A program made the translations under genes and the position numbers. From Promicromonospora citrea (GTDB taxonomy: Bacteria > Actinomycetota > Actinomycetes > Actinomycetales > Cellulomonadaceae): DNA of 64,000 nt. The first letter of the stretch is position 1. Each line of letters begins with the position of its first letter. Positions 54,417 through 63,873 of this stretch are shown piece by piece. Location: positions 24,960 through 88,959 of the forward strand of contig NZ_JABEMG010000003.1 in NCBI RefSeq assembly GCF_013004695.1, given 5' to 3'. The notes beneath the pieces were generated by a model that did no database searches, was not told the origin of the DNA, and saw only the letters and a list, made by a program, of their open reading frames with translations.

Positions 54417-55990
54417 GCCTCAAGCTGACCCTCATGGTCAACACGTTCCGCAAGAGCGTGTGGCAGACCATCGGGCTGATCCTGGCCGTGCTCTACGCCC
54501 TGGGCACCGTCGGCCTGCTCGTCAGCGGCGTGCTGGCCCTGGCGTTCCTGCAGGACCCGGCGTGGGCCGGGCTCGCGGTCACGCTCGGGGGCACGCTCCT
54601 CGTGGTCGGCTGGTGGCTGATCCCGATCTTCGCCTTCGGCGTCGACGCCACGCTCGACCCGCACCGGTTCACCACGTTCGCCATCCCGCGGCGCACGCTG
54701 ATCACCGGGCTGGCGGTCGCCGGGCTGATCTCGGTGCCCGGCCTGGCCACCGTGCTCCTCGCCCTCGGGACCAGCTTCGCGTGGGTGCTCCAGCCGGGCG
54801 TGCTGCTGGTCGCCCTGGTCGGTGCCGTGCTCGGCGTCGCGACCTGCGTCGTCGGCTCCCGCGCGATCACCACGGTGCTCGCGCCGGTGCTGGAGTCCCG
54901 GCGGTACCGCGAGGTGGTCATGATCGTGGCGCTCGTCCTCGTGGTGGGGATCGGCCCGATGATCAGCTGGCTGACCACGGGGATCGACCCCGGCGCGACC
55001 AGCGGCGTGCTGCAGACGCTCGCCGAGCGGGCCGCGGGCGTCCTGGGCTGGACGCCGTTCGGCGCCGCCTGGTCGCTCGGGAGCACCGCGTACGCCGGCG
55101 ACTGGCTCGGCCTGCTCGGCCGGCTGGTCGTCGCCCTGGCGACGCTCGCGGTCGCGTGGCTGGTGTGGGACAGGGCGCTCGCGCGCGCCCTCGTCCAGCC
55201 GCCCGTCGGCAACGCCGGGGGTGGCCGCGCCAAGGGGCTCGGCGCCTTCGGGCTGGTCCGGTTCTCGCCGACGTGGGGTGTCGCCGCGCGCACGGCGACC
55301 TACTGGTTGCGCGACCCGCGCTACTCCGGCTCGATCGCGATCGTGCCGCTGCTGCCGGTCATCATCTACTTCTCCTCGCAGAGCACCGGCAGCTTCTTCA
55401 TGCTGCTCGCCACGGGCCCGTTCGTCGCGTGGATCCTCGGCTTCAGCATCTCGAACGACATCGGCTACGACTACACCGCGTTCGCCCTGCACGTGGCGTC
55501 GGGCGTGCGCGGCTCGTCCGACCGCTGGGGTCGGGCGCTGCCCATGCTGCTGGTGGGGCCGCTGGTCGCCGCCGCGATCGTGGTGGGGACGGTCTGGGTG
55601 GCCGACTCGTGGCACCTGCTGCTCCCGCTGCTGGGCATGGCGCTCGGGCTCCTGCTGGTCAGCACGGCGGTGTCGAGCGCGGTGTCCGCGCGTCTGGTCT
55701 ACCCCGTGGCCAAGCCCGGGGAGAGCCCGCTCAAGTCCCCGCAGGGCGCGGCCGTCGCGACGATCGTGGCGCAGGGCGTCGGCTTCGTCATCACCCTGGG
55801 CCTGTCGCTCCCGGTGCTGGGGGTCGGCATCGCCGCGGTGGTCCTCGGGGGTCCGCTGTGGGGTATCGGCACGCTCGTGGCGGGCGTCCTGTACGGCGCA
55901 CTGATGCTGTACCTCGGCATCCGTGTCGGCGCGCGGACGTACGACCGGCGGCTGCCCGAGCTGCTCCAGCAGGTGCAGTCGTTCCCGTGA
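54398..55990 (+). CDS. ABC exporter permease
   Basis: 530 residues with about 12 hydrophobic segments, beginning LKLTLMVNTFRKSVWQTIGL and including VLGWTPFGAAWSLGSTAYAG in the middle. This is the permease layout of two-component ABC exporters with large membrane subunits. The GTG at 54398 has GGAGG eight bases upstream and lies inside the ATPase gene, so they are coupled. No substrate can be assigned. Confidence 0.85.
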   Translation: MVARFLSLKLTLMVNTFRKSVWQTIGLILAVLYALGTVGLLVSGVLALAFLQDPAWAGLAVTLGGTLLVVGWWLIPIFAFGVDATLDPHRFTTFAIPRRTLITGLAVAGLISVPGLATVLLALGTSFAWVLQPGVLLVALVGAVLGVATCVVGSRAITTVLAPVLESRRYREVVMIVALVLVVGIGPMISWLTTGIDPGATSGVLQTLAERAAGVLGWTPFGAAWSLGSTAYAGDWLGLLGRLVVALATLAVAWLVWDRALARALVQPPVGNAGGGRAKGLGAFGLVRFSPTWGVAARTATYWLRDPRYSGSIAIVPLLPVIIYFSSQSTGSFFMLLATGPFVAWILGFSISNDIGYDYTAFALHVASGVRGSSDRWGRALPMLLVGPLVAAAIVVGTVWVADSWHLLLPLLGMALGLLLVSTAVSSAVSARLVYPVAKPGESPLKSPQGAAVATIVAQGVGFVITLGLSLPVLGVGIAAVVLGGPLWGIGTLVAGVLYGALMLYLGIRVGARTYDRRLPELLQQVQSFP

Positions 55991-56038
55991 CGGGCTCGTG
56001 GCCCGGCAGTGTCAGTGACTCGGCGTACCGTCCATGAC

Positions 56039-56818
56039 ATGGATCACATCGACGGCGGTGCCGACAGGATCGTCGGAGCGGACCTCTCGGGTGCCGACCT
56101 CCGCCAGGTCGACCTGAGCGGTGCGTCGTTCCGCGAGGCGCGCCTCAACGGGGTGCGCATGCGGGGCGTCGAGCTCGCGGGCGCCGACATCGACGGATAC
56201 ATCGCCGGCCTGCGCATCAACGGCGTCGAGGTGCAGCCGCTCGTGGAGGCGGAGCTGAACCGGCGGCACCCGGAGCGCGCGCTGCTCCAGGACCGCACGG
56301 TGGCGGGGCTGCGCGCCGCCCAGGCCGCCTACGAGCGGATGTGGGAGCGGACGTACGAGCGCGTCGCCGCGATGCCGCCCGGCACGGTGGACGTCTCGGT
56401 CGACGAGGAGTGGTCGTTCGCGCAGACCCTGCGCCACCTGGTGCTCTGCACCGACGGGTGGCTCCGGTGGGGCGCGCAGGGGCGGCGCGGAGACGTGTTC
56501 TGGCCGGCCGGGATGCCGCACAGCCAGTTCGCGGCGGACGCGCCCGGGATGATCGGCACCGACCCGGACGCGACGCCGTCGTACGCGGAGGTGCTGGAGG
56601 TGCGGCGCGAGCGCGTACGGGAGGTGCGTGACTTCCTCGCCGGGCTGACGCCCGAGGAGGCGGGAAGTGCCGCCGAGCCGCCGCCGTGGATGGACCAGTC
56701 GGAGCCGTTCACGGTGGGGCAGTGCGTCTGGGTGGTGCTCGACGAGGAGTGGGAGCACCACCAGTTCGCGACGCGGGACCTGGACCTCATCGAGGCGGGC
56801 GCAGCGGCGTCGGCCTGA
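56039..56818 (+). CDS. Pentapeptide-repeat plus DinB-fold protein
   Basis: 259 residues. Residues 12-55 form a short pentapeptide-repeat segment (GADLSGADLRQVDLSGASFR, EARLNGVRMRGVELAGADID). The rest is a DinB_2/DUF664-type four-helix domain with the metal-site pattern SFAQTLRHLVLCTDGWLRW and DEEWEHHQFATRDLD. DinB-like proteins in actinobacteria often act as thiol-dependent S-transferases. Function here unknown. Confidence 0.85.
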   Translation: MDHIDGGADRIVGADLSGADLRQVDLSGASFREARLNGVRMRGVELAGADIDGYIAGLRINGVEVQPLVEAELNRRHPERALLQDRTVAGLRAAQAAYERMWERTYERVAAMPPGTVDVSVDEEWSFAQTLRHLVLCTDGWLRWGAQGRRGDVFWPAGMPHSQFAADAPGMIGTDPDATPSYAEVLEVRRERVREVRDFLAGLTPEEAGSAAEPPPWMDQSEPFTVGQCVWVVLDEEWEHHQFATRDLDLIEAGAAASA

Positions 56819-56819
56819 C

Positions 56820-56839
56820 TCCCCGTAAACTTGCCCGAC

Positions 56840-56840
<1 letters not shown>
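56820..56840 (+). promoter_or_regulatory. Promoter of ychF, leaderless-looking
   Basis: TAAACT at 56826-56831 is eight bases before the GTG at 56840, with no Shine-Dalgarno sequence. Confidence 0.5.
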
Positions 56841-57925
<1,085 letters not shown>

Positions 57926-57942
57926 GCATCACCCCGGTTTCA

Positions 57943-57962
57943 GCCTGGTCGCCTGACCAGGC
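57943..57962 (+). terminator. Hairpin after ychF
   Basis: GCCTGGTC, loop GCCT, GACCAGGC: a perfect 8-bp stem 18 bp past the ychF stop, without a U-tract. Confidence 0.55.
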
Positions 57963-58170
57963 CGGACGCCGGTTGACCTGCGGTAACGCTTCTGAGCCCT
58001 CGGGACAGTGGTGGACAGAAGTGGCCTCCAGGGGCCGCCCATTCCCCCATGGTTCCCCCACGGGATCCGAGGTGTTTCCGCAGGTGAGTGCTCGCGTCTG
58101 AGGGTGTGCCGGGTGTGCCGTTCCCCCACAGGGAGCGGGTGGGACACCTGACGGGTGGAGAGGACCACCC

Positions 58171-59448
58171 ATGGCAGCCACACTGGGCAAGCGAGTCTTT
58201 GGAGAGCTGGAGAAGCGCAGGAGCGCCACGACCGGCAAGGTGACCGGCTGGCGAGCGCGCTACACCGGCCCGGACCTGGAGCGGCACCCCAAGACGTTCG
58301 GCGACAAGATGGCCGCCGAATCGTGGCTCAACGCCGAGCGCATCCTGATCGACCGAGGCGAGTGGAAGCCCCCGAAGGTGCGCGAGCTGGAGGCGCGCCT
58401 GGCTGAGCAGCGGTCCGTGACGCTCCGCGAGTGGGCGTACCGGTCGATCGAGGGCAAGACCCTGCGACCGGGCACCCTGTACCGCTACAAGACGGCGCTG
58501 GAGAAGCGGATCCTGCCCGTGCTGGGTGACATCCCGTTGAAGGACCTCACCCGCCTGGACGTGGCTAACTGGTACACGAAGCTGCGCGTCGTGCTGGCCG
58601 AGGAAGCCCGCGGCAGGAAGTGGCACGGCAAGGAGAAGTCCGATGGGCGCGGCGCCGCCTTCTCCGCCTACCAGGTCCTCTCGTCGATCCTGAACGACGC
58701 CGTGGACCACGAGCTGCTGAATGTCTCGCCGGCGAAGGTCAAGGGCGCGCTGCGGTACAAGGCCGTGCACGAACCGATCGTTGTCACGACCGACCAGATG
58801 TGGCGGATGACGGAGCTGATGCCGGACTACCTCCGGGCCATCGTGCCGCTGGCCGTGACCACGGGTCTGCGCAACGGGGAGCTGCGTGCGCTCAAGCGCA
58901 GACACCTGGACCTTGACGATCCGTCGCGTGCAACGGTCACCGTGCGGGGCACGGCGGCCGATCATCGGGAGCGAGGCAAGTTCAAGGAGATCGGTGAGCC
59001 GAAGACGGATGCGTCCTACCGAGAGATCGCGATCCCGTCCTTCGTGGTCCCCATCCTGCGGGAGCACCTGGAGAAGTTCTCCGAACCCGGATCGGACGGG
59101 ATCGTCTTCCGGGCGGCGCGTGGGGGAGTGATGCACCGCCAGATCATCCAGCGCAAGTGGTCCGTCGTCCGAAAGGCCGTCGGGCTGGACGAGCTGCACT
59201 TCCACGACCTGCGGCACACCGCGCTGACGTGGGCCGCCCGGTCCGGCGCGACACTGGCAGAGCTGATGTCGATTGCTGGGCACAGCAACCCGACCGCCGT
59301 CCTGCACTATCAGCACCTCGGGGACGAGGAACGGCGGCACACGATCGCCGAGAAGCTCGGGGCCGCGTTCAAGGACGATCTGGCCGAACGTCGGGCGCTG
59401 CGGACCCCGCAAGCCGACACCAAGACCGGGACACAGGCTTCGGGCTGA
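58171..59448 (+). CDS. Phage-type tyrosine integrase
   Basis: 425 residues. An N-terminal arm-binding/AP2-like segment (TGWRARYTGPDLERHPKTFG), a SAM-like core-binding domain (RTLY-to-LARLD region, about residues 85-190) and a catalytic domain with Arg in TTGLRNGELRALKRR, HxxR in HFHDLRHTALTWAARSG, His in SIAGHSNPTAVL and the nucleophile Tyr in LHYQHLG. All catalytic residues are present. It lies just after ychF, facing away, at the edge of a mobile region. The attachment sites are not identifiable from this window. Confidence 0.92.
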   Translation: MAATLGKRVFGELEKRRSATTGKVTGWRARYTGPDLERHPKTFGDKMAAESWLNAERILIDRGEWKPPKVRELEARLAEQRSVTLREWAYRSIEGKTLRPGTLYRYKTALEKRILPVLGDIPLKDLTRLDVANWYTKLRVVLAEEARGRKWHGKEKSDGRGAAFSAYQVLSSILNDAVDHELLNVSPAKVKGALRYKAVHEPIVVTTDQMWRMTELMPDYLRAIVPLAVTTGLRNGELRALKRRHLDLDDPSRATVTVRGTAADHRERGKFKEIGEPKTDASYREIAIPSFVVPILREHLEKFSEPGSDGIVFRAARGGVMHRQIIQRKWSVVRKAVGLDELHFHDLRHTALTWAARSGATLAELMSIAGHSNPTAVLHYQHLGDEERRHTIAEKLGAAFKDDLAERRALRTPQADTKTGTQASG

Positions 59449-59515
59449 GTGTCACGCACTGGGTGTCTCGCCCCGGGTTTGATGGAGACATCGAAGACCC
59501 GGAAGGATTGGGAGC

Positions 59516-59821
59516 ATGGTTGCACCACGGAAGTACCCCGACGAGTTGCGTGAGCGGGCCACGAGGATGGCCCTGGAGGCGCGGCAGGACCCTGCGGCGC
59601 GTGTCGGGGCGGTGAAGCGGATCGCGGACCAGCTCGGTGTGCATCCCGAGGCGTTGCGGACCTGGGTGGCGCGTGCGGAGCGGGACGAGGGCCTGCGTCC
59701 GGGGCCGACGACGGCCGAGGCGTCCCGGGTCGCGGAGCTGGAGCGGGAGAACCGTGAGCTACGCAGGGCGAACCAGATCTTGAAGTCCGCAGCGAGTTTC
59801 TTCGCGTCAGTACCAGACTGA
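59516..59821 (+). pseudogene. IS3-family OrfA, C-terminus replaced by IS110 insertion
   Basis: The N-terminal HTH (KYPDELRERATRMALEARQD) and leucine-zipper helix (ELERENRELRRANQILKSAA) are intact, but after SFFA the frame enters IS110 sequence and ends SVPD. The expected OrfA end, AELDRPSR followed by TGA, is found 1.3 kb away at 61123-61149, just after the IS110 right end. Confidence 0.88.
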
Positions 59822-59828
59822 TCCTGGT

Positions 59829-59990
59829 CCGGCGGAGTTGGCTCGTTTCTTCGCTGCCCCAGTGGCCTTTCCCCGATGTGCCGCTCCACCGGGCTGCACT
59901 GCTGTTCGGGGCCGTGGCCTGATAGGAGCCTGCTTGCTCGTCCTGCCCAACTGAGGCGTGCCCGGCCTCCCCCAGCAGTGCCGGCCTGTG
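59829..59990 (+). ncRNA. Candidate bridge RNA of the IS110 element
   Basis: Two internal-loop hairpins are seen. Loop 1 is closed by CCGGCGGAG (59829-59837) with CTCCACCGG (59884-59892; one mismatch) and contains GTTTCTTCGC (59845-59854), identical to the 10 bases left of the insertion point (59796-59805), and GTGC (59878-59881), complementary to GCAC at the right junction. Loop 2 is closed by GGCCG (59910-59914) with CGGCC (59964-59968) and contains ATAGGAGC (59922-59929), identical to the right end (61112-61119), and ACTGAGGC (59950-59957), complementary at 7 of 8 bases to the left junction GCGTCAGT (59804-59811). Confidence 0.7.
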
Positions 59991-60014
59991 GTTGAAGAGA
60001 TCAGGAGGTCTGGG

Positions 60015-61097
60015 ATGACGGTCGTCGGCATCGACGCCCACAAGAACTGGCACACTCTCGTCGCGGTCGACGAGGTCGGCAAGAGGATCGACGTACTCAC
60101 GGTCGAGGCCCGTGCTGCCGGGCACCGGAAGATCATGAGCTGGCTCGAGCAGTTCGAGCACGTGCGTGTCGCGGTCGAGGACTGCCGGCACCTGACCCGT
60201 CGTCTGGAGGCGGATCTGCTTGATGCAGGGCACCAGGTCGTCCGGGTCCATACCCGGCTGATGGCGGGTATGCGTCGCTCGGGGCGTGAGCCGGGCAAGT
60301 CCGACCCGATCGATGCCGAGGCTGTCGCGCGCGTCGCGCTGCGCGAGGACGGCCTGCCCACGGCCGAGTTGCCTGGGCCCGCGCGTGAGATCAAGCTGCT
60401 GTCCGACCACCGGCGCAGCCTGGTCGCGTGACGCACCGCGATGCAGTCCAAGGTCCGCTGGTTCCTGCACGAGATCGACCCTGACCTGCGTATCCCGTCC
60501 CGGGCACTGCGCCGCTACAAGCTGCTGGACGAGCTGCTTGCCCAGCTCGAGGTCCACGCGGGCGCGGTGGCCGAGATCGCGCGCGACCTGCTGGAGGACA
60601 TCCGGTCGCTGACCAGGCGGATCAACGAGATCGAGGGCCGCCTGACCAAGCTCGTCCGTGCCGATCACCCGCGCCTGCTCCAGGTGCCCGGGCTTGGGGT
60701 CCTGGGCGCAGCCGCCATCATCGGTGAGACCGCTGGTGCTCGGCGGTTCAAGTCCAAAGACGCGTTCGCCCGCTTCAACGGCACCGCTCCGATCCCGGTC
60801 TGGTCGGGGAACAAGGTCCGAGTCCGCCTTTCACGCGGTGGCAATCGCCGCATCAACACCGCCCTACACATGGCCGCGGTCACTCAGCTCAGGCTCGGCG
60901 CCGAGGGCGTCGCCTACTACGACAAGCTCATCTCCACTGGCAAGACCCGCACCGAGGCACTGCGCCTGCTGCGCCGGCGCATCTCCGACCGCGTCTTCGC
61001 CGCCATGCGCGCCGACGAACCAGCAGCCGACCCCGACGCCACGCCCGCCTCATCGACGTTCCCGACCGACGTCACCGGCCTCCACGTAGCCGCCTGA
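60015..61097 (+). pseudogene. IS110-family recombinase with an in-frame stop
   Basis: A 361-codon frame with a TGA at 60429-60431. N-terminal DEDD RuvC-like domain: MTVVGIDAHKNWHTLVAVDE, RVAVEDCRHLTRRLEADLLD and GKSDPIDAEAVARVALREDG. C-terminal transposase_20 domain: LLQVPGLGVLGAAAIIGETA, FNGTAPIPVWSGNK and RLSRGGNRRINTALHMAAV with the conserved catalytic Ser context. The stop probably replaced an Arg codon (CGA to TGA) in LVAxRTAMQSKVRW. AGGAGG precedes the ATG. The split protein is presumably inactive. Confidence 0.85.
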
Positions 61098-61145
61098 CGG
61101 CTTCAGTTGACATAGGAGCACCGCGGAGCTGGACCGTCCATCACG

Positions 61146-62090
61146 ATGAAGGTCGCGTTCGTCGACCAGGAGAAGGTCACCCACGGCGTCCAGCCGGTCC
61201 TGCAGGCCCTCCAGGGGACGCCTGCGCAGATCGCGCCGTCGACCTACTACGCCCACAAGAGGCGGCCCGAGTCCGCCAGGGCCGCCCGGGATCGGGTGCT
61301 GACCGAGAAGATCGAGCAGGTGCACGAGAAGAACTACGGCGTCTACGGGGTGCGGAAGGTCTGGCACGAGCTGAACCGGCAGCTGGCCGGGCAGTCGGGC
61401 GGGCAGAGTGAGCGGGTGGCGCGGTGCACGGTCGAGCGACTGATGCGCGCCAACGGGCTGCGCGGTCTGCTGCGCGACAAGGCCCCGCGCACGACCCGCC
61501 CAGCGGCGGAGACCGGCAGGCCCGGTGACCTGGTCGAACGCGACTTCACCGCGAGCCGGCCGAACGAGCTGTGGGTCGCGGACCTGACCTATGTCCGTAC
61601 CTCGCAGGGATGGGTGTATGCCGCGTTCGTGCTGGACGTGTACTCCCGGATGATCGTCGGGTGGCAGGTCGCTACGTCGTTGTATACGGATCTGGCGCTC
61701 GACGCGCTGCAGATGGCGATCTGGCGTCGGCAGCACGAGGGCGCCGATCTGGCCGGGCTGACGCACCACTCCGACCGTGGAGTGCAGTATCGAGCGATTC
61801 GCTACACCCAGCGGCTCGCCGAGGCCGGCGCCGTGGCCTCGGTCGGGTCCAAGGGCGACTCGTATGACAACGCGATGGCCGAGGCGTTCAACTCGCTGTT
61901 CAAAGCCGAGCTCGTGCGCAACAAGGGGCCCTGGCGTGGTCTGGACGACCTCGAGATCGCGACGGTGGAGTACGTCGACTGGTACAACAACCGGCGCCTG
62001 CACGGCGAGCTCGGACACGTCCCACCGGCCGAGTACGAAGCATCACACGCCGCGGCCGACCCGGTCATGGCAAGCCTGGAAACCAACTAA
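61146..62090 (+). CDS. IS3-family transposase OrfB
   Basis: 314 residues. It has HTH_21 (EKNYGVYGVRKVWHELNRQL), then the rve domain with DDE residues in NELWVADLTYVRTSQGWVYA, GLTHHSDRGVQYRAIRYTQR and YDNAMAEAFNSLFKAELVRN, and the end WYNNRRLHGELGHVPPAEYE. The ATG overlaps the stop of the displaced orfA end (ATGA). The frame is intact, but without its upstream orfA it may be poorly expressed. Confidence 0.9.
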   Translation: MKVAFVDQEKVTHGVQPVLQALQGTPAQIAPSTYYAHKRRPESARAARDRVLTEKIEQVHEKNYGVYGVRKVWHELNRQLAGQSGGQSERVARCTVERLMRANGLRGLLRDKAPRTTRPAAETGRPGDLVERDFTASRPNELWVADLTYVRTSQGWVYAAFVLDVYSRMIVGWQVATSLYTDLALDALQMAIWRRQHEGADLAGLTHHSDRGVQYRAIRYTQRLAEAGAVASVGSKGDSYDNAMAEAFNSLFKAELVRNKGPWRGLDDLEIATVEYVDWYNNRRLHGELGHVPPAEYEASHAAADPVMASLETN

Positions 62091-62120
62091 CCCACTCTCC
62101 ATCAAACCCAGGGCTTGACA

Positions 62121-62473
62121 CCACGTTGGCGAAGTAGGCGAACGCAAGCCCTCAGCGGCTGCTCCCGGTCAGCAGCGAAGCGTCACCTACCTGGTTGCCG
62201 CCAGCCAACAGCTCGGCATTCACCACGATGCGCGCACTGCTAGGCAACGACAGGAGGCGAGCGGAGCCCCAGTTCGCCACCCTCACCGGCACCGTCAGCG
62301 CGCTAGTCGGACCGGGTCAGAGCACCTGTGACCGCGAGCGCGGGCTTCTGAGCTGCTCCCAGTTCACCAACCTGGCTGATTTTCGTCGCACATGTCAGTT
62401 ATGCGTGAGTATGCTCGCTCGCGCCGGTCACACGAGGTGCCGGCCGCGACGTGAGCAGCGAACGGAACCCACA
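62121..62473. other. Intergenic region before secreted-protein gene
   Basis: About 350 bp with no supported gene. An open frame upstream of the secreted protein reads through here but has no start context or domain features. TATGCT at 62410-62415 may be a -10 box of the next gene. Confidence 0.4.
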
Positions 62474-63112
62474 TTGCTGAAGTTCATGATCCTTAAGGCA
62501 GTGCTGCCCCTAGCAATCGCAGGGACCAGCATGACTCCGATGAATACTGCGACCGGTGATGAGCCGGTCACCACATTGGGCATTACTAGTTCCGACGTCA
62601 CGCTTGAGCTCCCGGCGGAGGAAGAGGCCCTCTGGAACGGGCTCAGCACTGAGCAGCAGGCACGTTCGCTTGAGATTCTGAATGACGAAGACTTCCTGAC
62701 GCCAGATTTCGACCTTGCTGCAAATCCCGAGGTCAAGGTCTCATTCGAGGAAGGCGGCGACCCAGTCGCCGCGCCCGGTGACCTAGGGGCCCTCGCCACG
62801 CGCACCAAGTACGTCTCTCAAGACTGGACGATCTTTGGCATCGCCTACACGCGCATCTACACCAGGATGACGTTCACGACCAGTGGAGCGTCGGTGACAT
62901 CGATCCAAAACTGCTGGAACACGCACGTGAACTACGTTCCGTTCCGGGCGATCGACAGTTCAAGTTACTCAGGTCGTACCGGCGCGAACGCTCCGTCTGG
63001 GTGGTGCAAGACGGACTGGGCGCTCACGACGCCACTACAGGCCACAAAGTTCGGTACGCAGGGCCTACTCTGTAACGGATACGGGACGATCGTTACGAGG
63101 TGGAACGTCTGA
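62474..63112 (+). CDS. Secreted protein of unknown function
   Basis: About 212 residues. The N-terminus (LKFMILKAVLPLAIAGTSMT) looks like a short signal peptide. A Glu-rich pro-region (LPAEEEALWNGLSTEQQARS) leads to a C-terminal domain rich in Thr/Tyr/Trp with three cysteines (QNCWNTHV, SGWCKTDWAL, GLLCNGYG). The TTG at 62474 is chosen as start; ATG at 62486 is the alternative. Base composition is clearly lower in GC than elsewhere, suggesting transfer. The stop overlaps the start of a small membrane protein gene (TGATG). I do not recognise the family. Confidence 0.6.
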   Translation: MLKFMILKAVLPLAIAGTSMTPMNTATGDEPVTTLGITSSDVTLELPAEEEALWNGLSTEQQARSLEILNDEDFLTPDFDLAANPEVKVSFEEGGDPVAAPGDLGALATRTKYVSQDWTIFGIAYTRIYTRMTFTTSGASVTSIQNCWNTHVNYVPFRAIDSSSYSGRTGANAPSGWCKTDWALTTPLQATKFGTQGLLCNGYGTIVTRWNV

Positions 63113-63336
63113 TGTTCGCGATAACGCCTGCGGAGTGGGCTCTGCTTGTCGTGTGGGTCACAGGAATCGTGGCCGCTGCATACGCCACTTGGGGTGATGT
63201 TCCCCTTGTGCGCCGACTCCTGCTCTTGGCTGTGGCCATCTTCGTGCCAGTCCTTGGCTCGATTGCGGCCTTCGTGTTTGCACTTCTCCGGTTTAAGCAA
63301 AACCGGTCGACTGGGCTGGAGAACGAAGCGAGATGA
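63112..63336 (+). CDS. Small two-helix membrane protein
   Basis: 74 residues with two transmembrane helices (about 10-27, WALLVVWVTGIVAAAY, and 38-62, RRLLLLAVAIFVPVLGSIAA) and a charged C-terminus. The FVPVLGSIAAFVFALLR segment resembles the PLDc_N (phospholipase D nuclease N-terminal) membrane hairpin. It overlaps the secreted-protein stop by one base, so it is translationally coupled and could protect from or anchor that product (inference). Confidence 0.6.
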   Translation: MFAITPAEWALLVVWVTGIVAAAYATWGDVPLVRRLLLLAVAIFVPVLGSIAAFVFALLRFKQNRSTGLENEAR

Positions 63337-63873
63337 CTCGCGTGCGAGAAACCCGATCGCACCCATACCTGTAATTGTCGAACTGCGGATAGAAACCTGC
63401 CGCCGGTGCTGCCATCGTCCTACGCGGGGCAGCACCGGCGGCTCGGCCCGCAGGGACCGTCACGTGAAGCGGGACATTGGGATTTCCATATGCCGAAATG
63501 CCGCGCCAGGCCGGACAGGTGTAACGCGCACAGGGCTGCCGGTCGTCGGGTGTCGCCTGACGAACGTAAACCCGCGCGGGCCTTGCAATCAGTCATTTCG
63601 GCGCACGAACTCGTTCGCAGCTCGAGCCGACATAACCGCTAGCCTCGATCATTCACTTGGTGGGTAGCCTGGCCTGAGCGGTTCGTCTGATTTGGTGGTT
63701 GGCGCGTCTTGGGCATGGTTGCCGTGCGCGTGTCGCTGCGTGCGCCGGTTCCGGCCGGGGGTTGTGCGGTGGCCTCCGTTCCGGTTCGTGGGAACAGTCG
63801 TCGGGCTGGTCAGGTCACGGCGGGTAGAGCCGCGAGGCGGTGCCAGGCGGTGGTGATCGCGTCGGTGTGGGGG
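63337..63873. other. Intergenic region before ISAs1 end
   Basis: About 540 bp without a gene I can support. The first part is lower in GC like the preceding gene pair. On the minus strand near 63790-63860 a short stretch reads like the end of another transposase, but it is too short to assign. Confidence 0.4.

Larger units (their letters stand above)
59806..61121 (+). mobile_element. IS110-family element inside IS3 orfA
   Basis: About 1.3 kb between the two halves of the IS3 orfA. It has a 209-bp non-coding left end, one DEDD recombinase gene (with an in-frame stop) and a short right end of about 24 bp. The left-heavy non-coding layout is that of the IS110 (not IS1111) group. Exact ends are uncertain by two to three bases. 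Confidence 0.85.
59464..62120 (+). mobile_element. IS3-family element interrupted by IS110
   Basis: Terminal repeats: left TGTCTCGCCCCGGGTTTGAT (59464-) and right ending ATCAAACCCAGGGCTTGACA (62101-62120). Read as the reverse complement the right end is TGTCAAGCCCTGGGTTTGAT, so the two agree at 17 of 20 positions. TG...CA ends are of the IS3 type. Inside are orfA, cut in its last codons by the IS110 element, and an intact orfB. Confidence 0.88.

Noticed and set aside
57926..58170. A tRNA or tmRNA attachment site for the integrase
   Set aside because: No cloverleaf or tRNA fragment is present in this gap.
60429..60431. TGA in the IS110 recombinase as selenocysteine or programmed readthrough
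   Set aside because: The position is not a known catalytic residue and the context fits an Arg codon mutation; no selenocysteine element is apparent.
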